DNA of 64,000 bases, from contig NW_019091602.1 in the NCBI RefSeq assembly GCF_001949145.1, forward strand, positions 333,141 to 397,140, in the 5' to 3' direction. The stretch's first letter is position 1. Each line of letters starts with the position of its first letter. The translations under genes were made by a program, and so were the position numbers. This DNA is from Acanthaster planci. Taxonomy: Eukaryota; Echinodermata; Asteroidea; Valvatida; Acanthasteridae. This document shows positions 50,136 through 61,913 of the stretch, one piece after another. The notes beneath the pieces are model-generated. The model did no database searches and had not been told where the DNA came from. It was given only the letters and a program-made list of their open reading frames with translations.

Positions 50136-50390
50136 TATAGCGCCGCCTAGCGGCGCAAGATGGGGAACTTCACCGTGCATACGCGTAAAACGTGGTCATC
50201 GCATGGGCGCTATTTCGGTTGGACTACGCCTGCGAAAAGCGTGTTAATGCACAGGCGCAGGCGCTGCGACAAGCACGCACATACTATGCCTGGCCTGCGC
50301 CTATGCATTAATGTTCACACTCGAATGGCGCCCATGATAATAAGACCTTTTGGCCAAATTATCCATCTTGCGCCACAACGCAGCGCTATA
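50136..50390. mobile_element. MITE with 28-bp terminal inverted repeats
   Basis: The left end TATAGCGCCGCCTAGCGGCG (50136 onward) pairs with the right end 50363-50390, reading TATAGCGCTGCGTTGTGGCG on the minus strand. Both continue CAAGATGG. The flanks allow a TA target-site duplication, as in Tc1/mariner-type elements. No transposase inside 255 bp. Confidence 0.8.
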
Positions 50391-50529
50391 TAATCTTTGG
50401 TCTGCATTGTGGTAGAAATATATACCACGACAACATGAGAACGAATTGAACTCGACACTGAATATACTCTGGATCAACCTTGACCCTATGAGCTACATGC
50501 TCGTTCTTTCACTTGTCCTTGTCAAAGAT

Positions 50530-50665
50530 AGCATAGCGCCGCGTAGCGGCGCAAGATGGGGAACTTCACCGTGAATACGCGTAAAATGTTGTTATCACAT
50601 AGGCGCCATTCTGGTTGGACTACGCCTGCGCGGTACGTGTTAATGCGTGAGCAAAGCGCGAGCAG
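50530..50665 (+). mobile_element. partial second copy of the 50136 MITE
   Basis: It starts CATAGCGCCGCGTAGCGGCG and follows the first copy closely (GCAAGATGGGGAACTTCACC, ATACGCGTAAAA, GGTTGGACTACGCCTGCG) for about 120 bp, then diverges. The right end is missing. Confidence 0.75.
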
Positions 50666-52271
50666 TATTTGGTTTATCTGCTTGTAGAACAAATATGCTT
50701 GACTCAGCTAAAAACAAACACAGTAGTAAGTAAACGACGAAGACTTCTCAACAAACCAGACACGAGACACGTTTTCTCTGCAAACTTTGGCTTTCAATGA
50801 ATGAACCAATGACTAAACTAAGAACTGCAAAGGTTTAGCAACGCGTAATATCAACAACTAATAGCAAACACATGGAAGAAAAATTAGACTGTGTACAACA
50901 AGACGTCTCAAAGGCTACAAAGAATGAAAGCTAACATTTCTCCAATTCTAGCACAAAAATCGTTTGAAAAGAAATATTTCCCGGTTACAGAACTGTTTCA
51001 ACACTGAAGAAAAATTGTTAGCGATATTCAGCAAAACAATGCACCTACGGTTTATAAAGGAGTCAAAGTGTAAAACAAGCCTCTAACGTGTGCATAAAGT
51101 GCTATATTTTACCTAAATTATCATGAACCGTTTTCCAGATACAATTAAGGTTTTCCTACCGAGGTCCCCCCAAAAGTCGGTCTTTGGTAAGTACGCGCGT
51201 CGATTTTAAACGTGCGCGTCAATTTGTTTTCCATTTTTTCCTCAAAATTTTCAAAATAGCCCCCTCTATTTCTGCACTGCCGGAATGTTCGCGAGTAGAC
51301 TGATTCTCAGCCACAAGTCCACAAGTCAGAAGGGCAATTTGTTCAAGGAACCAGACTAATTTGTGGGTAGCTCGTACCCGATGATGTTAATGTAGAACAC
51401 AAAGAGTAGACCACAGGTAGGTTACAAAGTTGTAGCCAGCTGATCAACAACAATGGCGGCATGACGTGCGACGTGCTAATACTAGCCTTTGCTATTTGAT
51501 TAAATATGCCACACAGTCCTAAAAAACCACCCCCCCTAAAAAAAAGCATCACCTCATCAATTCTGGAACTTTGGTCTGACTAGAGACTGATTATTTTGGG
51601 GGGCCTAATGAGAGCACGTCAAAAAGAATATTTCGCAGGAGCTCTAGTGCCGTCAATTATATACCCTTAAGAATCTACGAGCTAAATTGATAAGCTTATA
51701 GTTGTTCACTGGTTTTTCAGCACCTTAGAAGCAACCCAATTAAGGACCATTTCCGAGAGACCACACATGGCAAAATGTTGAACTAATATGTTGAATATGT
51801 TGAACTACTTAGTTACCTTCAGCAATAGAGACGTACAATGAACAGCAGCAATTTCCGAAATATTTTGGACCAGATATCTCTAAATCCTTGCAAATTTTTT
51901 ACCGGTGCATTTCGATCTATTATGCTGCAAGTTGAGACTAGTACGTGTACTTTTTACTACCCAGCAATTCAGAGAGAGCAGGGTACTTGTTTCAGACGAA
52001 AACTGTTCAAGTTTAGTTTGTTTTTTTTTCATTATGGGAAGAACAAACAGGATGCCTTACACAATGTGTACAAATCTGTAGATGTGATCCTCCATATTAC
52101 ACTCTCAGATCAAACAGCAAATGACCGTGTGACTGACACGTTGTAAAGCTTGAACCGTCAATGATGGTATTCAGATAAAGTTTAAGTGACAAATCAGGAA
52201 ATGAAAAAATTCTAACACAAAAATACACACTTAACTATTTCCCACTCTGATTTATACTTTTATGTGCTTTT
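50666..52271. other. intergenic, nothing recognised
   Basis: AT-rich, with a few short unsupported ORFs (51838-52146 plus; 51343-51552 minus). No repeats noted. Confidence 0.4.
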
Positions 52272-53986
52272 TTAAACAGTTTTTGAAATAAAAATCAACC
52301 CCAATGAACTTGAGAGCATGCAGGGTGCTATAATTGCGTTAATTTCATAACCTAATAAGAAACTGGAAACCTTTAAACTCGGCTTCCCATCAACAAGTGA
52401 ACACAGTCCGTCCAAAGCCAGCAGTAACGAGCGAATTTCTCGGTCGCCTGTATCAGAGGTATATAAGTACAACACATTAAAATTCATAGTGATTTATTTT
52501 ACCATAGCTCAAACAAAAACAAAGTCGTATTGTTTATGAACACGCGAACTGAGGGTTAATTGATTGAAGTTAAAACGTGTTAAATTTTCCTGATAACATA
52601 TAAGACTCATTTTTGTCGTGCCGAGCATTCAAAAATTACGAAAACAATTCCACAAATTTTATTGAAATTTAGCGTACCGTTTTCCAAAAAATACACTCCT
52701 TTCAAAGGCATAGCAGTAAATGTTAACTTTGTTGCCATAGACTGTGCAAGACGTTAGGAATGCTGCTATGGTTGTGATATGGGATAGGGCCTTTACTGAC
52801 AAAGCACTGAGGCCGGGAGGAAGAATGCGATTGGCACAAACTTACGTGACAAAACATTTCCTGCTATTTTAAGCATAGCAACAGTAGCAACTCGGACGAC
52901 AATTAATACAGCATCCTGTCAAAAGACGCACAAAACAACTCGGCTATCACAGTGGCCAAACTGACTGTCACACGGCAGAGACACGTTTTTGACAATTTTT
53001 AAATTCGGGCATTCGAAATTAGAACATTTATATTTAAACTTGTTTCGTCTATTTCACGCCAACATACTTCACTTCTGCTCAGCTCTTTCTAACTTATTAA
53101 TTTTAATGTTTACATGACATTTTACGGTTTTATTTACTCGCCATAGGAACAGTTGTCCCACTGAGACTCTGGCATTGCAGCCGGTACGCCAGAGTGCGTG
53201 ATGTCAGTCTATCGGTATGCATATCGGGTCGAGTCCTATAGGCCTACATCTCAACGCCAAGCAGGCAAACGCCATCTAGTGAGCATGCGGTTTCAGCTTT
53301 TCCAATTGTTTTAGTCGTCCCCCCATCCTTTCTGTAATCATGAATGTTTAAAAGTTGTCATAGGCTCTTCGCTAACGCTGTCGGTGATCATTACGACCAT
53401 AGCGTAAAGATAATGCTCATTAACTCTCCAGAACCTAACATTTCTTCACACTCGCAATGACACCACTTACTTTGCGCATTGCGTGCAACCCGGTCTTTCC
53501 AAACAAACCAGTCTGAATCGGCGTTGCCAGCTGCTTCGTTCACCCTTTTAATACCTTTCTCGTCTGTCAAACAATGGAGATAGAATAAAGAAACTGGTGG
53601 TTTGTTTCTTTTTATACAGCAATGTATTTCTTTGGCAAAAGCCATCCAATGTGATATTAAGACAATTTAACAAAAGTCACGGTTGCCACAGCAAAACCTC
53701 TATTCAACACATCATAGAAGCATACGTTTTGCTCAAATCTAATTGTCCAATTAGTATTACGTCACAGTAAACTACATAGCAGACTTGGGCATTTTTGACA
53801 GGAAATGGAGATAAAAAAAATGGACTTAAATTATTCTCCCGAAATATGAAAATATGAAATGCAGGTTATCTTCCTCTACCTAACTGATCAATTCAACTCA
53901 CCATGTCCACTTGGTACTTCAGAACTCATCACAGTTCCCACAATCAAAATGACGATGAAAAAACAGCTGAGAGTCACAGCCTTCAT
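52272..53986 (-). CDS. candidate small secreted-protein gene (unrecognised)
   Basis: Tentative minus-strand chain. Exon A 53986-53902: ATG then a signal-peptide-like start (MKAVTLSCFFIVILIVG, then SSEVPSGH), ending at a strong donor ATG/GTGAGT, phase 1. Exon B 53563-53471: acceptor TTTGACAG, encoding DEKGIKRVNEAAGNADSDWF then VWKDRVARNAQ, donor A/GTAAGT, phase 1. Exon C 52447-52272: weaker acceptor CTGATACAG, encoding DREIRSLLLALDGLCSLVDG and onward to a stop. The sum is 117 aa. A KR pair in exon B could be a processing site, so a peptide precursor is possible. I do not recognise a family. Chance hydrophobic ORFs with good donors are an alternative, and exon C is the least certain. Confidence 0.35.
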
Positions 53987-54457
53987 GATGTCAAACTTAA
54001 TTTCGCCGCAACACAAAGGAAAGATTCTATGGAGAATCTGCAGCCAAGGGCACAATTCATATTCATTATCGACAAATGTTAACAATGACAAACTTTAGAA
54101 TAAATGGCCTCTACTTCACTAAAAGAGATTGTTGCGAACAAAATGCACAAGACATGCATCGAAAGCCTCACGAGCCCGTCGGTGTCTCTGGTTTTGATTG
54201 AGAAATTTTAATTATCATCCGCCAGCAATCGGATCTGTGATCATTGGCAAAGGAGCAACCGTAACAGTTTTAAACAGAATTTTGTTTATACTTTGCATCT
54301 ACACATAGGTCTAAACATAAATGATTTGAGAGGGAATTTTTTTCAACGAGAGCTGAAGTGTAGGCATATTATTTTTTTCTCCGGGCTTATGCCGATAAGC
54401 AACGAAAGCAAGATACGAAGACGCCTACATGAACATCATTCCCATGGTTATACTTAC

Positions 54458-54581
54458 GTTCACTTCGTTTGGGATTTTCTGACGGCGGTAACAAAGCCGT
54501 GCATGTGAAGTAAGAAAAGGAAACCACTAAAATGATCCAGTACCACGAAGCCCACGATAAAAAACTGCATCGCAAGAGCAT
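54458..54581 (-). CDS. candidate alternative first exon with signal peptide
   Basis: ATG at 54581 opens MLLRCSFLSWASWYWIILVV then SFSYFTCTALLPPSENPKRS, a hydrophobic leader, and ends at a strong donor AAC/GTAAGT in phase 1. Exon B at 53563 begins in phase 1, so this exon could splice to it in place of exon A. It may instead start another, unseen gene. Confidence 0.3.
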
Positions 54582-55195
54582 TTTGAACAGGCTGAGATTG
54601 CCTCGTGCCGAACTAGTCCAAATACGTCATCACGCATGGGCGCAGAGTGCAAATATTCGCTGGAAACAAATATCAGCACGTGAAATATGGAGACATCAAT
54701 AGAGGCGGCCTTAAACGGTGCAGGCCAAGTCCATTCGCTTGGGGGGCTGACTATCATCCGTGCACGCACATTCTTGTCAAAAGCCGATTAGGTTTGGTGC
54801 TACTTTTTTTTTAAATCACAGCGCCTTAATTTATAGTGATACAACTATTATTTTCTTGAAAGTTAAGGTAAAAAGGTTCTTCGTCTGAGGCACATTGGGG
54901 GTATACTCTTTATTATCCGACATGATTACATAACTTTTTGGTATATTCCTTCCACGAAAATAATCGCACGACTTTCATATTGCGAAATTCTCAGCTGGCG
55001 ACAATCCAAGACCGAATATCAGGGTCAGTACGTGATGCCATAATAATCGATAACGAGTGCGCTCGGCCGCAAGGCATTATTTTGCAATCTTGGCAGGAGG
55101 TTCCCAGCGTTCATCATGTCTGGGTCCTTAATCACCAAATATTATTCCCTTACGTTTACGAGCGAATAACGTTGATTTTAACGACTGGCTGACCT

Positions 55196-55300
55196 CCACG
55201 CAGTAACGTCTGGTGGCCTGATCGCTCAGAAGACAAAGGTCACATCGTGCACGTACGACGTTGACATGTACGCTGGCGAGGCCAATGTCTTCAACGGTGA
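55196..55300 (+). repeat. repeat fragment shared with 62273-62390
   Basis: Shared blocks in the same order: CTCC at the left, AAAGGTCACATCGTGCACGT against AAAGGCCACACCGTGCACGT, then GAGGCCAATGTCT against AAGGCCAATGATGTCT. About 100 bp at moderate identity. Confidence 0.5.
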
Positions 55301-55368
55301 AAGGGCCAATGCGATAATACCTTCTGAGAAAATTCTGCGAGGTTGTGTTGCCGCGTTGAATTCAGCAC

Positions 55369-55465
55369 CAAAGCAAACCAAACCAAACTAAACCAAACCA
55401 AAGACAACACAACACAACATAACACAACAAAACTAAACAAAACTAAACAAAACAACAAAAACAAA
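55369..55465 (+). repeat. degenerate (CCAAA/CACAA)n simple sequence
   Basis: Runs of AAACCAAAC, ACACAACACA and AAACTAAACA type units make an A/C-only tract of about 95 bp. Confidence 0.85.
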
Positions 55466-56020
55466 TGTGGGTGATTTGACAACAGTGTTTTGATTACAGC
55501 GGGAAGGTGAATTACGTTTACCCACGACTTGGTGCACCAGGTACTGCACTGGGGGATAATGCGATGCGTAAAACAACGATGTCAACAGAGTCCAACCCGG
55601 CGGCCGTGCCGGCGAGGACACTAGATTAAAATCGAAAAGCCATAAAGGGAGGGATACTGAGCTGGAAGGGATTGGGTGTTGTTTCAAACATGGACGGAAG
55701 CATTTACATTACTTGCAAGTCAAAATGCCAGCAAGCATTGAGAACTTTTCTAGTGGACGACAGATTTCACACGAAACACTAGCAGACTCAGTCGGATCGC
55801 CGCGTTGGCGGGACTGGCAATAAATTTTTGTGTAACCCTTTTGAGTGAGTTTAATCATAACCGTACTCCCAAGTCATTTCACTGTAATTTCTGCGAAATA
55901 AGCATTAAAAAGGCATCCAACAGCGCCTCTTTCTCACTAAACTCTTGTGCGTAACTGTGGGCTATGGAAAATCACTGTGAAACACATACAGTATTTGCAA
56001 TAATATCTCACGTTTTCATA

Positions 56021-56130
56021 ACTGCAAATTTCTGGCGACAATCCAGGGCCCCAATCCGGGTGAAAAGTTCAGCAACACATAATGATCAACATGGCGTGCC
56101 CTTGGTCGTGCAACATTGAATTTGAAAAAC
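56021..56130 (+). repeat. interspersed repeat fragment (GGCGACAATCCAGG family)
   Basis: TTCTGGCGACAATCCAGG and ATCCGGGTGAAA-GTTCA recur at 57716-57800. A weaker match (CTGGCGACAATCCAAGACC) is at 55000. Direct orientation in all three. Confidence 0.6.
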
Positions 56131-57715
56131 AACTCGGCATAGCGTTACCCTGGATTTTGGAAGACCGTGCCACCGGCAGCAGGTTCTAGTTTTCACATCC
56201 TGGACATTGGCCCCAAAGTGTGTTTTGCTGTGATAAGGATTCAACTTCTAACAGTGCTTTTAAGCAATGAGCTCATCCAACATTCACATGTACGTGTAGT
56301 TGAAATCAACCCCCCCCCGCCGTGATTTAAACCAGCGAGTCTTCAGGGAAACATTTTCCGGGGGGAGTGTGGACCACTTTTTTACTGTTCAGCTTACCCC
56401 AATGGATACCAATAGGTGTGCTTGCCTTAATTGTTGTGTACAAGAAGATAATCTGTCATTAAACGCTTAATCCAAACTCGTCAAATTAGAACTGTGAAAA
56501 AATACGTGTAAATAGGAATATGAATATAAAACAAACAGAATTAGGGACTGCATGGGAAAAGCTAAAAAAGAAGAAATACTTAACGACAGAAAAGAATGGA
56601 AACAAGAGTACTTTATTCTATCGGCACCGACCTGACACTTACTAAGCAAGACGTAGAAAAAAATCATACAGCTCTCGTAAATGTCGTTAGTGTTTTTTGC
56701 TTTTGTGTGCCCTCATTGTATAGGCCTACCGTATACTCCTGCGGGATCATACTTCACTGCAGGGAGCGGTACGTGAAGCCTTGTTTCTGTAACGACCGCC
56801 ATTGTTGTCTTATATCGTCGTAATTGCTTTGCTCCGTTTGTCTTGTTCAAGTTGAATTTTGATTAGGACAGCATCAGCAAGAAGAAAAATGAGGATCATC
56901 ACTTTGCGGGAATAGCTCGCGAATTCTGCACTGCATCAGGAAAGAGACAACAGTTTTAGAAGTTAGAAATGACAGCACTGAAAAGATTACTCTCAAGGTT
57001 TCCGCGCGGAAATGTCAAAATGTCAGCTATGACGGGTCGCAGCGATTGGTTTGTACACTACTCACGGTATGCCAAAAATGGACCCCTTCACAGCAGACAA
57101 TAATTATAATCATCTAACGCACTTTTGTGCCTGAACCTTATATTAAAACGGCGCAATTTAACGATTTTGTACTGTTTTAGAACGCTTTAACATGTCATGC
57201 GTTTTCGTTTGCCGAAAAGATTTTGTTTCAAATCCAAAACATGGATGATGATCACAAGGTTTATCCTCTGGTCCACGAGTTGGGGATATATCTCCCACAG
57301 ATCGTCCCACGTTAAACTTTGAATGCGTAAATTACCATGAGCACAGCATGCCACCCCTAATACAAGCCAATATACCAGCACACAGGGAGATTTGAACGGC
57401 TGGCTAACACGAAATAGGTCTTATCCATTCCACTGATTGGCTTGTAACCATTCTTGTGCATGACCCATTTAGTCACCATAGTCATATTAATATCAGGCTT
57501 CTCGCTGACAGTTTTTAATCACAACATTACTTGGTAATAATTTTACTTCCATTTTCTTGTGTATTATCATCAGTCTGTGCCAGGTCTCTTCGTTTATATG
57601 AGGCTCTTTGGTCTCTTAAATCGCAACGGTAGGGTATTAAACAATACCCACAACATCAAGCTAACATTTAGTACATGCTTTCTTAAACAATGTAATCTCA
57701 TGTTGTCACGACTGC

Positions 57716-57800
57716 GGTATTCTGGCGACAATCCAGGATCCAAGATCCGGGTGAAAGTTCATTGATCCAAGAACCCGGGTGAAAGTTCACTGGAAATGAT
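57716..57800 (+). repeat. interspersed repeat fragment with internal duplication
   Basis: Same family as 56021. Within it GATCCAAGA-CCGGGTGAAAG is duplicated in tandem (unit about 28 bp). Confidence 0.65.
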
Positions 57801-57869
57801 GATCGACATTCCACGCGCTGGAAGAAGGGCTTTTGAAAACTATGGTGGCCCTTGAGGAACACAAATATT

Positions 57870-58285
57870 AACGACTGTAGTGAATATTTTTGCGACACCG
57901 TGAACTTGTTCATGGCTAGTCGTGATTATCTTTGTGACGTCGTGAATTTATTCACAACCTGTCATAGATATCTACCGTGAATTTATGTAAAACTAGCAGT
58001 GAATATATTTACAACGTCTGGAAAATTTTTCAGCACCGGTCGTGAATTTTCTCGCGAACATTTTTTTTCAGTAGCTTAATTTGTATTTACCGGCAAACAG
58101 ATGATTAAAAAGAGGACATTACTGCTAAACTGCTACATTGCTGAACCCCTCAAGGTGTTGGAAATATTCACGACAAAAATTTATGACTTGTCCAGAATAT
58201 TCACGACTGGTAGTCGCGACTTATTCACAACTTTGCAAAATATATTTATAAATAGTCGTGAAAAATTCTTATATATTAGATGTCG
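57870..58285. mobile_element. foldback element built of GTCGTGAATATT-type subrepeats
   Basis: From 57870 to about 58060, units like GTCGTGAATTTATTCACAAC repeat every 28-35 bp in variable form. From about 58165 to 58285 the same units appear in the opposite orientation (TATTCACGACTGG and similar). About 100 bp of different sequence separates the arms. Long inverted arms made of short tandem subrepeats are the known architecture of foldback/TU-like elements. Confidence 0.65.
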
Positions 58286-59269
58286 CAAAAAAAATCATTA
58301 ACAGTGAATACTGTGTCCTTCCAGGGTCACCGTAGAAAACGTGTTCTGTTATGCGGAAATCAACATTATAAACATTGCTTTTAAGCAACTGGGTAACTCC
58401 ACAATGACCTGCCGTGGAAATCGTTACCCTAGATTTTAAACCAATGAGGTTTCTTACAAAATAACGTATCATACAACGACTCAGTGTCGCCTTTAAAACA
58501 TTTTAGATCCACTCTTGAACTTTTCAGCCCCTTAGATCCCAAGCACTATTCAGCTATGCTTGCCAAAACTGCGTCAAGGGAAAATCAGTTCTCAGCCATT
58601 AAGATCTTAATGGCTGAGAAGTTCAATCAGTACTTGTCTACTTAACTGTAAAAAAACACATAAACAAAAATATGAATATAGGCAGAACATGACTGGACAA
58701 GGAGGGAAAAAAGAAAGAAGTGTGAAAAATAATCAGGAAACTAAAGTACAGTGACGCAAATGATTTACATGTATACTGTGGTACATTATCAGACAGCGCG
58801 AGCGCAGGACTTACCCCTGTTCAGCTAAAGAGGGCGCTATTATGCGAATAAAACGGTGCAGCCTGACCACTAATTCAAGCGAGAATTTTTGACCAGCTCA
58901 TTAGCATTAAAAGTGCCCCCCACAGTATCTTTTGAAAAAGGAGATTGTTTTGCCCCCAAAATGGTGAGATTGTGTAAATCGTTGCCAGGATCAACTCCCT
59001 GGGTCTTTGAGCTTTCATATGAGAGCAGAAGGGCTAAAAACTACGGTTGAAAAATGGTCATAAGTGCCCGAAAAAGCTGAGGTTGCCACTTGAAAAATGG
59101 CTGCAATCAGACTTCGGAAAAATCACTTTTTGGGGGGTGGTTTTGTTTTGTGGGAATAATTAAAAATGTAATTGGATAACCGACAAAAAATTAAAAAGAA
59201 ATCGAAAGATAAGTGACCAGACAAGAATTTTGTGTTTCAGAAATCTCAGGGATGTTGGTGTGCATGCTA
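58286..59269. other. intergenic with one perfect palindrome
   Basis: No gene. It includes blocks shared with 56.15-56.27 kb (GCTTTTAAGCAA, GTTACCCT-GATTTT) in different order, and the palindrome at 58589-58620. Confidence 0.45.
58589..58620. repeat. perfect 32-bp palindrome
   Basis: TTCTCAGCCATTAAGA is followed directly by its exact reverse complement, with no loop. Confidence 0.9.
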
Positions 59270-59339
59270 TTAGGCCCTGAACGGTGCTGATTTTACACAG
59301 TTTTCAATGGGGCTTGAATTAGTGAACTGGACCCAAAAG

Positions 59340-60000
59340 AGAGCTCGCGCGCTGTAGCCAGGTGGTTGGAGTTTGGATCTTGTCCAAGACGGACGTACTG
59401 AAGTCAGGCTCGGGTAATAGGAGGCTACGGGAAGCACTACGTGGATTTGAGCGTGGGCCTTTGTACATACCTGAGTGGAACCCACGGTGGGATACCAGGG
59501 AAGGAACTATAGGGATTAGTTCTGGTTCTCAGGGGTGTGGAGTACCCTGGAGACGAATACTTGTAGCCTGGAGGCTACCTTACGGGAGGGTCCAAACTAG
59601 GAGGCGCAAGGGTAGCGTGAGGCTATTTACGGTAGCGCTTAGTAGAGGCTTTGCAACTGAAGTCCTACAGTCCTTTGAGGGTACCACATTATAGTGACCA
59701 CCTAGAAGCTCACATTGTCTTGTATGATTAACGTATGAATAAAAGAGGCTTCCATATACATGTAGTTACTTGTCCCGTCTGTTCATGTCCTGTCCGTAGT
59801 TGCCCTGTCTGTGCCCGCGGAGGTTGTTGGGGCACTGTCCGGTCAGCCCTGCGAATAAGGCGGTACATCTCCGTCCAACGAGCCTTCCCCTCCGGTCGTA
59901 GGTTTTCCTGAGGGAGTACCACACTCGCTGAGTGACCGTCGGGGGAACACTTAAAGTCTGGGGTTTCTGGGTAATTCCGTCACAGTACTTTAAGGAGATC
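59340..60000 (+). other. GC-richer block, possible retroelement or LTR remnant
   Basis: Composition differs from the AT-rich surroundings. A 110-codon ORF at 59362-59694 (Arg/Gly-rich, unrecognised) is followed by AATAAA near 59740 and a pyrimidine/G-rich stretch. No TG..CA ends, primer-binding site or reverse transcriptase motif was found, so this is only a suspicion. Confidence 0.2.
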
Positions 60001-61380
60001 CCCTTTGCACTGACCTACCCTCAGCCGCAAGACGTAAATGGAAACTAACTAGAATTATTGTAATAGTCCATCGTTAAGTTATTCTTGTTTACTTTTTATT
60101 TCTTGGCTTTTTGTTCTTTTTAGGTTTAGGTGAAAGACCTGTTGTCAGGGAAAATGTCTTGTGAACTGTGATCTCTTACTTTTCATGCCGATGTCGATAA
60201 TCTGCGTCTAGGTGTACCGCCAAAACTTCTGCAAACACGTACACCAGCGATCTATCGATCGCACCGATTTGGGTTTATTAGGTGAGGGGTGAGATTAGAA
60301 GAAATAGGAAGTATCCTCGAAATAACGTTTACACGTAAGACACCTAAGCGGTAAACACATGATTTCCTACTTTTTAAAAGAGACTGTTCACAAAAATCCT
60401 AAAAATCAGGAAAATCCTGATGAAAAAAAAACTCCAAAGTTTCCAGATTAATCCCATTCTTGTAGTTGAAGACAATGTATAGGGGCCTACACTGAATTTG
60501 CAGGATGCAACTTTATTGTGTGATTTATTTAAGATTGGATAAATGTACTGTGGTACCGTGACCCGTTTTTCTTCTTCTTTTTGCTTAGAAGTGATGCACA
60601 TGCACATATACTTCAGAGCGCATGGCCTTGTTACTACGTGAAGTGTGAATTAACAACTTGGAATTAATAAAAGACCATAAAAAATGACGAGAGGCAATGG
60701 TTTCAGTCAACTCACTCATAAAAGAGGCTTCAATTTCTTGGCAAGACTGAGGTTGTTAAAATACAGTAGCACTGCAAAACCGTGGAAAAATCATATGTAA
60801 AACATAAATGTTCAGCTCCACTTTCCGGTTTTAAATGAATTTCTCACGAGGTAGCAGTACAGTGACATTCTTTGCGCATCGTTTTCTGCTTCAGCTTAGA
60901 GGAAACAAAGTGGCACGTCAATTAACCTATTACAAAAATAAATGAAAACAGTTCAGCTCCAGAGTCAAAATGAAAATAAAATTCTCATGAGGCAAATGAT
61001 ATACTGTGAACATTGTTTTATGTTTTAGCTTATAATAAACAAACTGCATTTAACATATTGGAGAAAACAATTCAGCTCAGAAAATAAATTCTCCTGTCAC
61101 TCTAATCTGCCTTTGTTCTTGGCAAGAAACGATCAACGATGCATGAGTTGTTACATGTTTGGTTGTCATAACGCTATGCACGTCCATCGCCACTGCATGT
61201 GCTGCATGCGTACTACGCCACTGCCTCCGCGACACTGAAATAGACTGGCTCCTAAAGATTTATTGCTCAAAAGCGTTTTCAATTTGTATTGCAAGACCAC
61301 TTAGTTTGTCTGGTTCACAGACGTACGTGGGCCCGGGTCCGAAGGGTGCACCACTATAAATAAATTCCCATAGACAGCAG
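60001..61380. other. intergenic with diverged tandem repeat
   Basis: No gene. It includes the tandem repeat at 60811-61100. A CpG-containing short stretch leads into the assembly gap. Confidence 0.4.
60811..61100 (+). repeat. diverged tandem repeat, units of about 141 and 119 bp
   Basis: TTCAGCTC starts units at 60811, 60952 and 61071. Each contains AAAATGAA-type sequence, TTCTCA(T/C)GAGG, ACTGTGA/CAGTGACATT and GCTTA-A blocks in order. The third unit is partial. Confidence 0.65.
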
Positions 61381-61602
61381 NNNNNNNNNNNNNNNNNNNN
61401 NNNNNNNNNNNNNNNNNNNNNNNNNNNNNNNNNNNNNNNNNNNNNNNNNNNNNNNNNNNNNNNNNNNNNNNNNNNNNNNNNNNNNNNNNNNNNNNNNNNN
61501 NNNNNNNNNNNNNNNNNNNNNNNNNNNNNNNNNNNNNNNNNNNNNNNNNNNNNNNNNNNNNNNNNNNNNNNNNNNNNNNNNNNNNNNNNNNNNNNNNNNN
61601 NN
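61381..61602. other. assembly gap (222 N)
   Basis: A run of N. It abuts a strong inverted repeat at 61633-61776, which may be why the assembly failed here. Long ORFs drawn across the gap are meaningless. Confidence 1.
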
Positions 61603-61632
61603 GTGCACCCCGAATCAATACGGGCGTTTCGC

Positions 61633-61776
61633 AATAGTGCACCTCCAAGAGTTTGCAAAGCGTTGGCCAATAACAATGCGCGAAATCTGTCGATCAAGCG
61701 CACGTTTAGAAATGGTCGACAAATTTCGCGCGTTGTGATTGGCCAACGTGTTGCAAACTCTTGGAGGCACACTATT
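61633..61776. mobile_element. 144-bp hairpin MITE with ~61-bp arms
   Basis: The arm 61633-61693 matches the reverse complement of 61716-61776 with about seven mismatches. Shared words: CCTCCAAGAGTTTGCAA, CGTTGGCCAAT, GCGCGAAAT, TGTCGA. The loop is about 22 nt. No coding capacity. Confidence 0.85.
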
Positions 61777-61913
61777 ATCAATCAACCGTATTGGCTACGA
61801 CCGGAAATTACACCGAGTATTTGGCAGCATCCACGGCTAGTTCCCATTAAATCATGCATGATATCAAGCCGCCGCCAACTGATTCGGACACGGCCTTCGT
61901 GTCAAAGATACAC

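Larger units (their letters stand above)
54582..57715. other. gene-poor, repeat-containing stretch
   Basis: It contains repeat fragments at 54985-55090, 55196-55300 and 56021-56130, and an A/C-rich simple-sequence tract at 55369-55465. The small ORFs lack support. No gene recognised. Confidence 0.4.

Noticed and set aside
55196-55330. Frame resembling a PLAT-type strand (TYDVDMYAGEANVF)
   Set aside because: The match is short, lacks the rest of the domain and coincides with a repeat shared with 62.3 kb.
59362-59694. 110-codon Arg/Gly-rich ORF
   Set aside because: No domain recognised. Composition suggests repeat-derived sequence; kept only as a possible retroelement remnant.
61260-61781. 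Long ORFs crossing the N-run
   Set aside because: They are artefacts of translating N; the flanks belong to unrelated sequence and a hairpin repeat.
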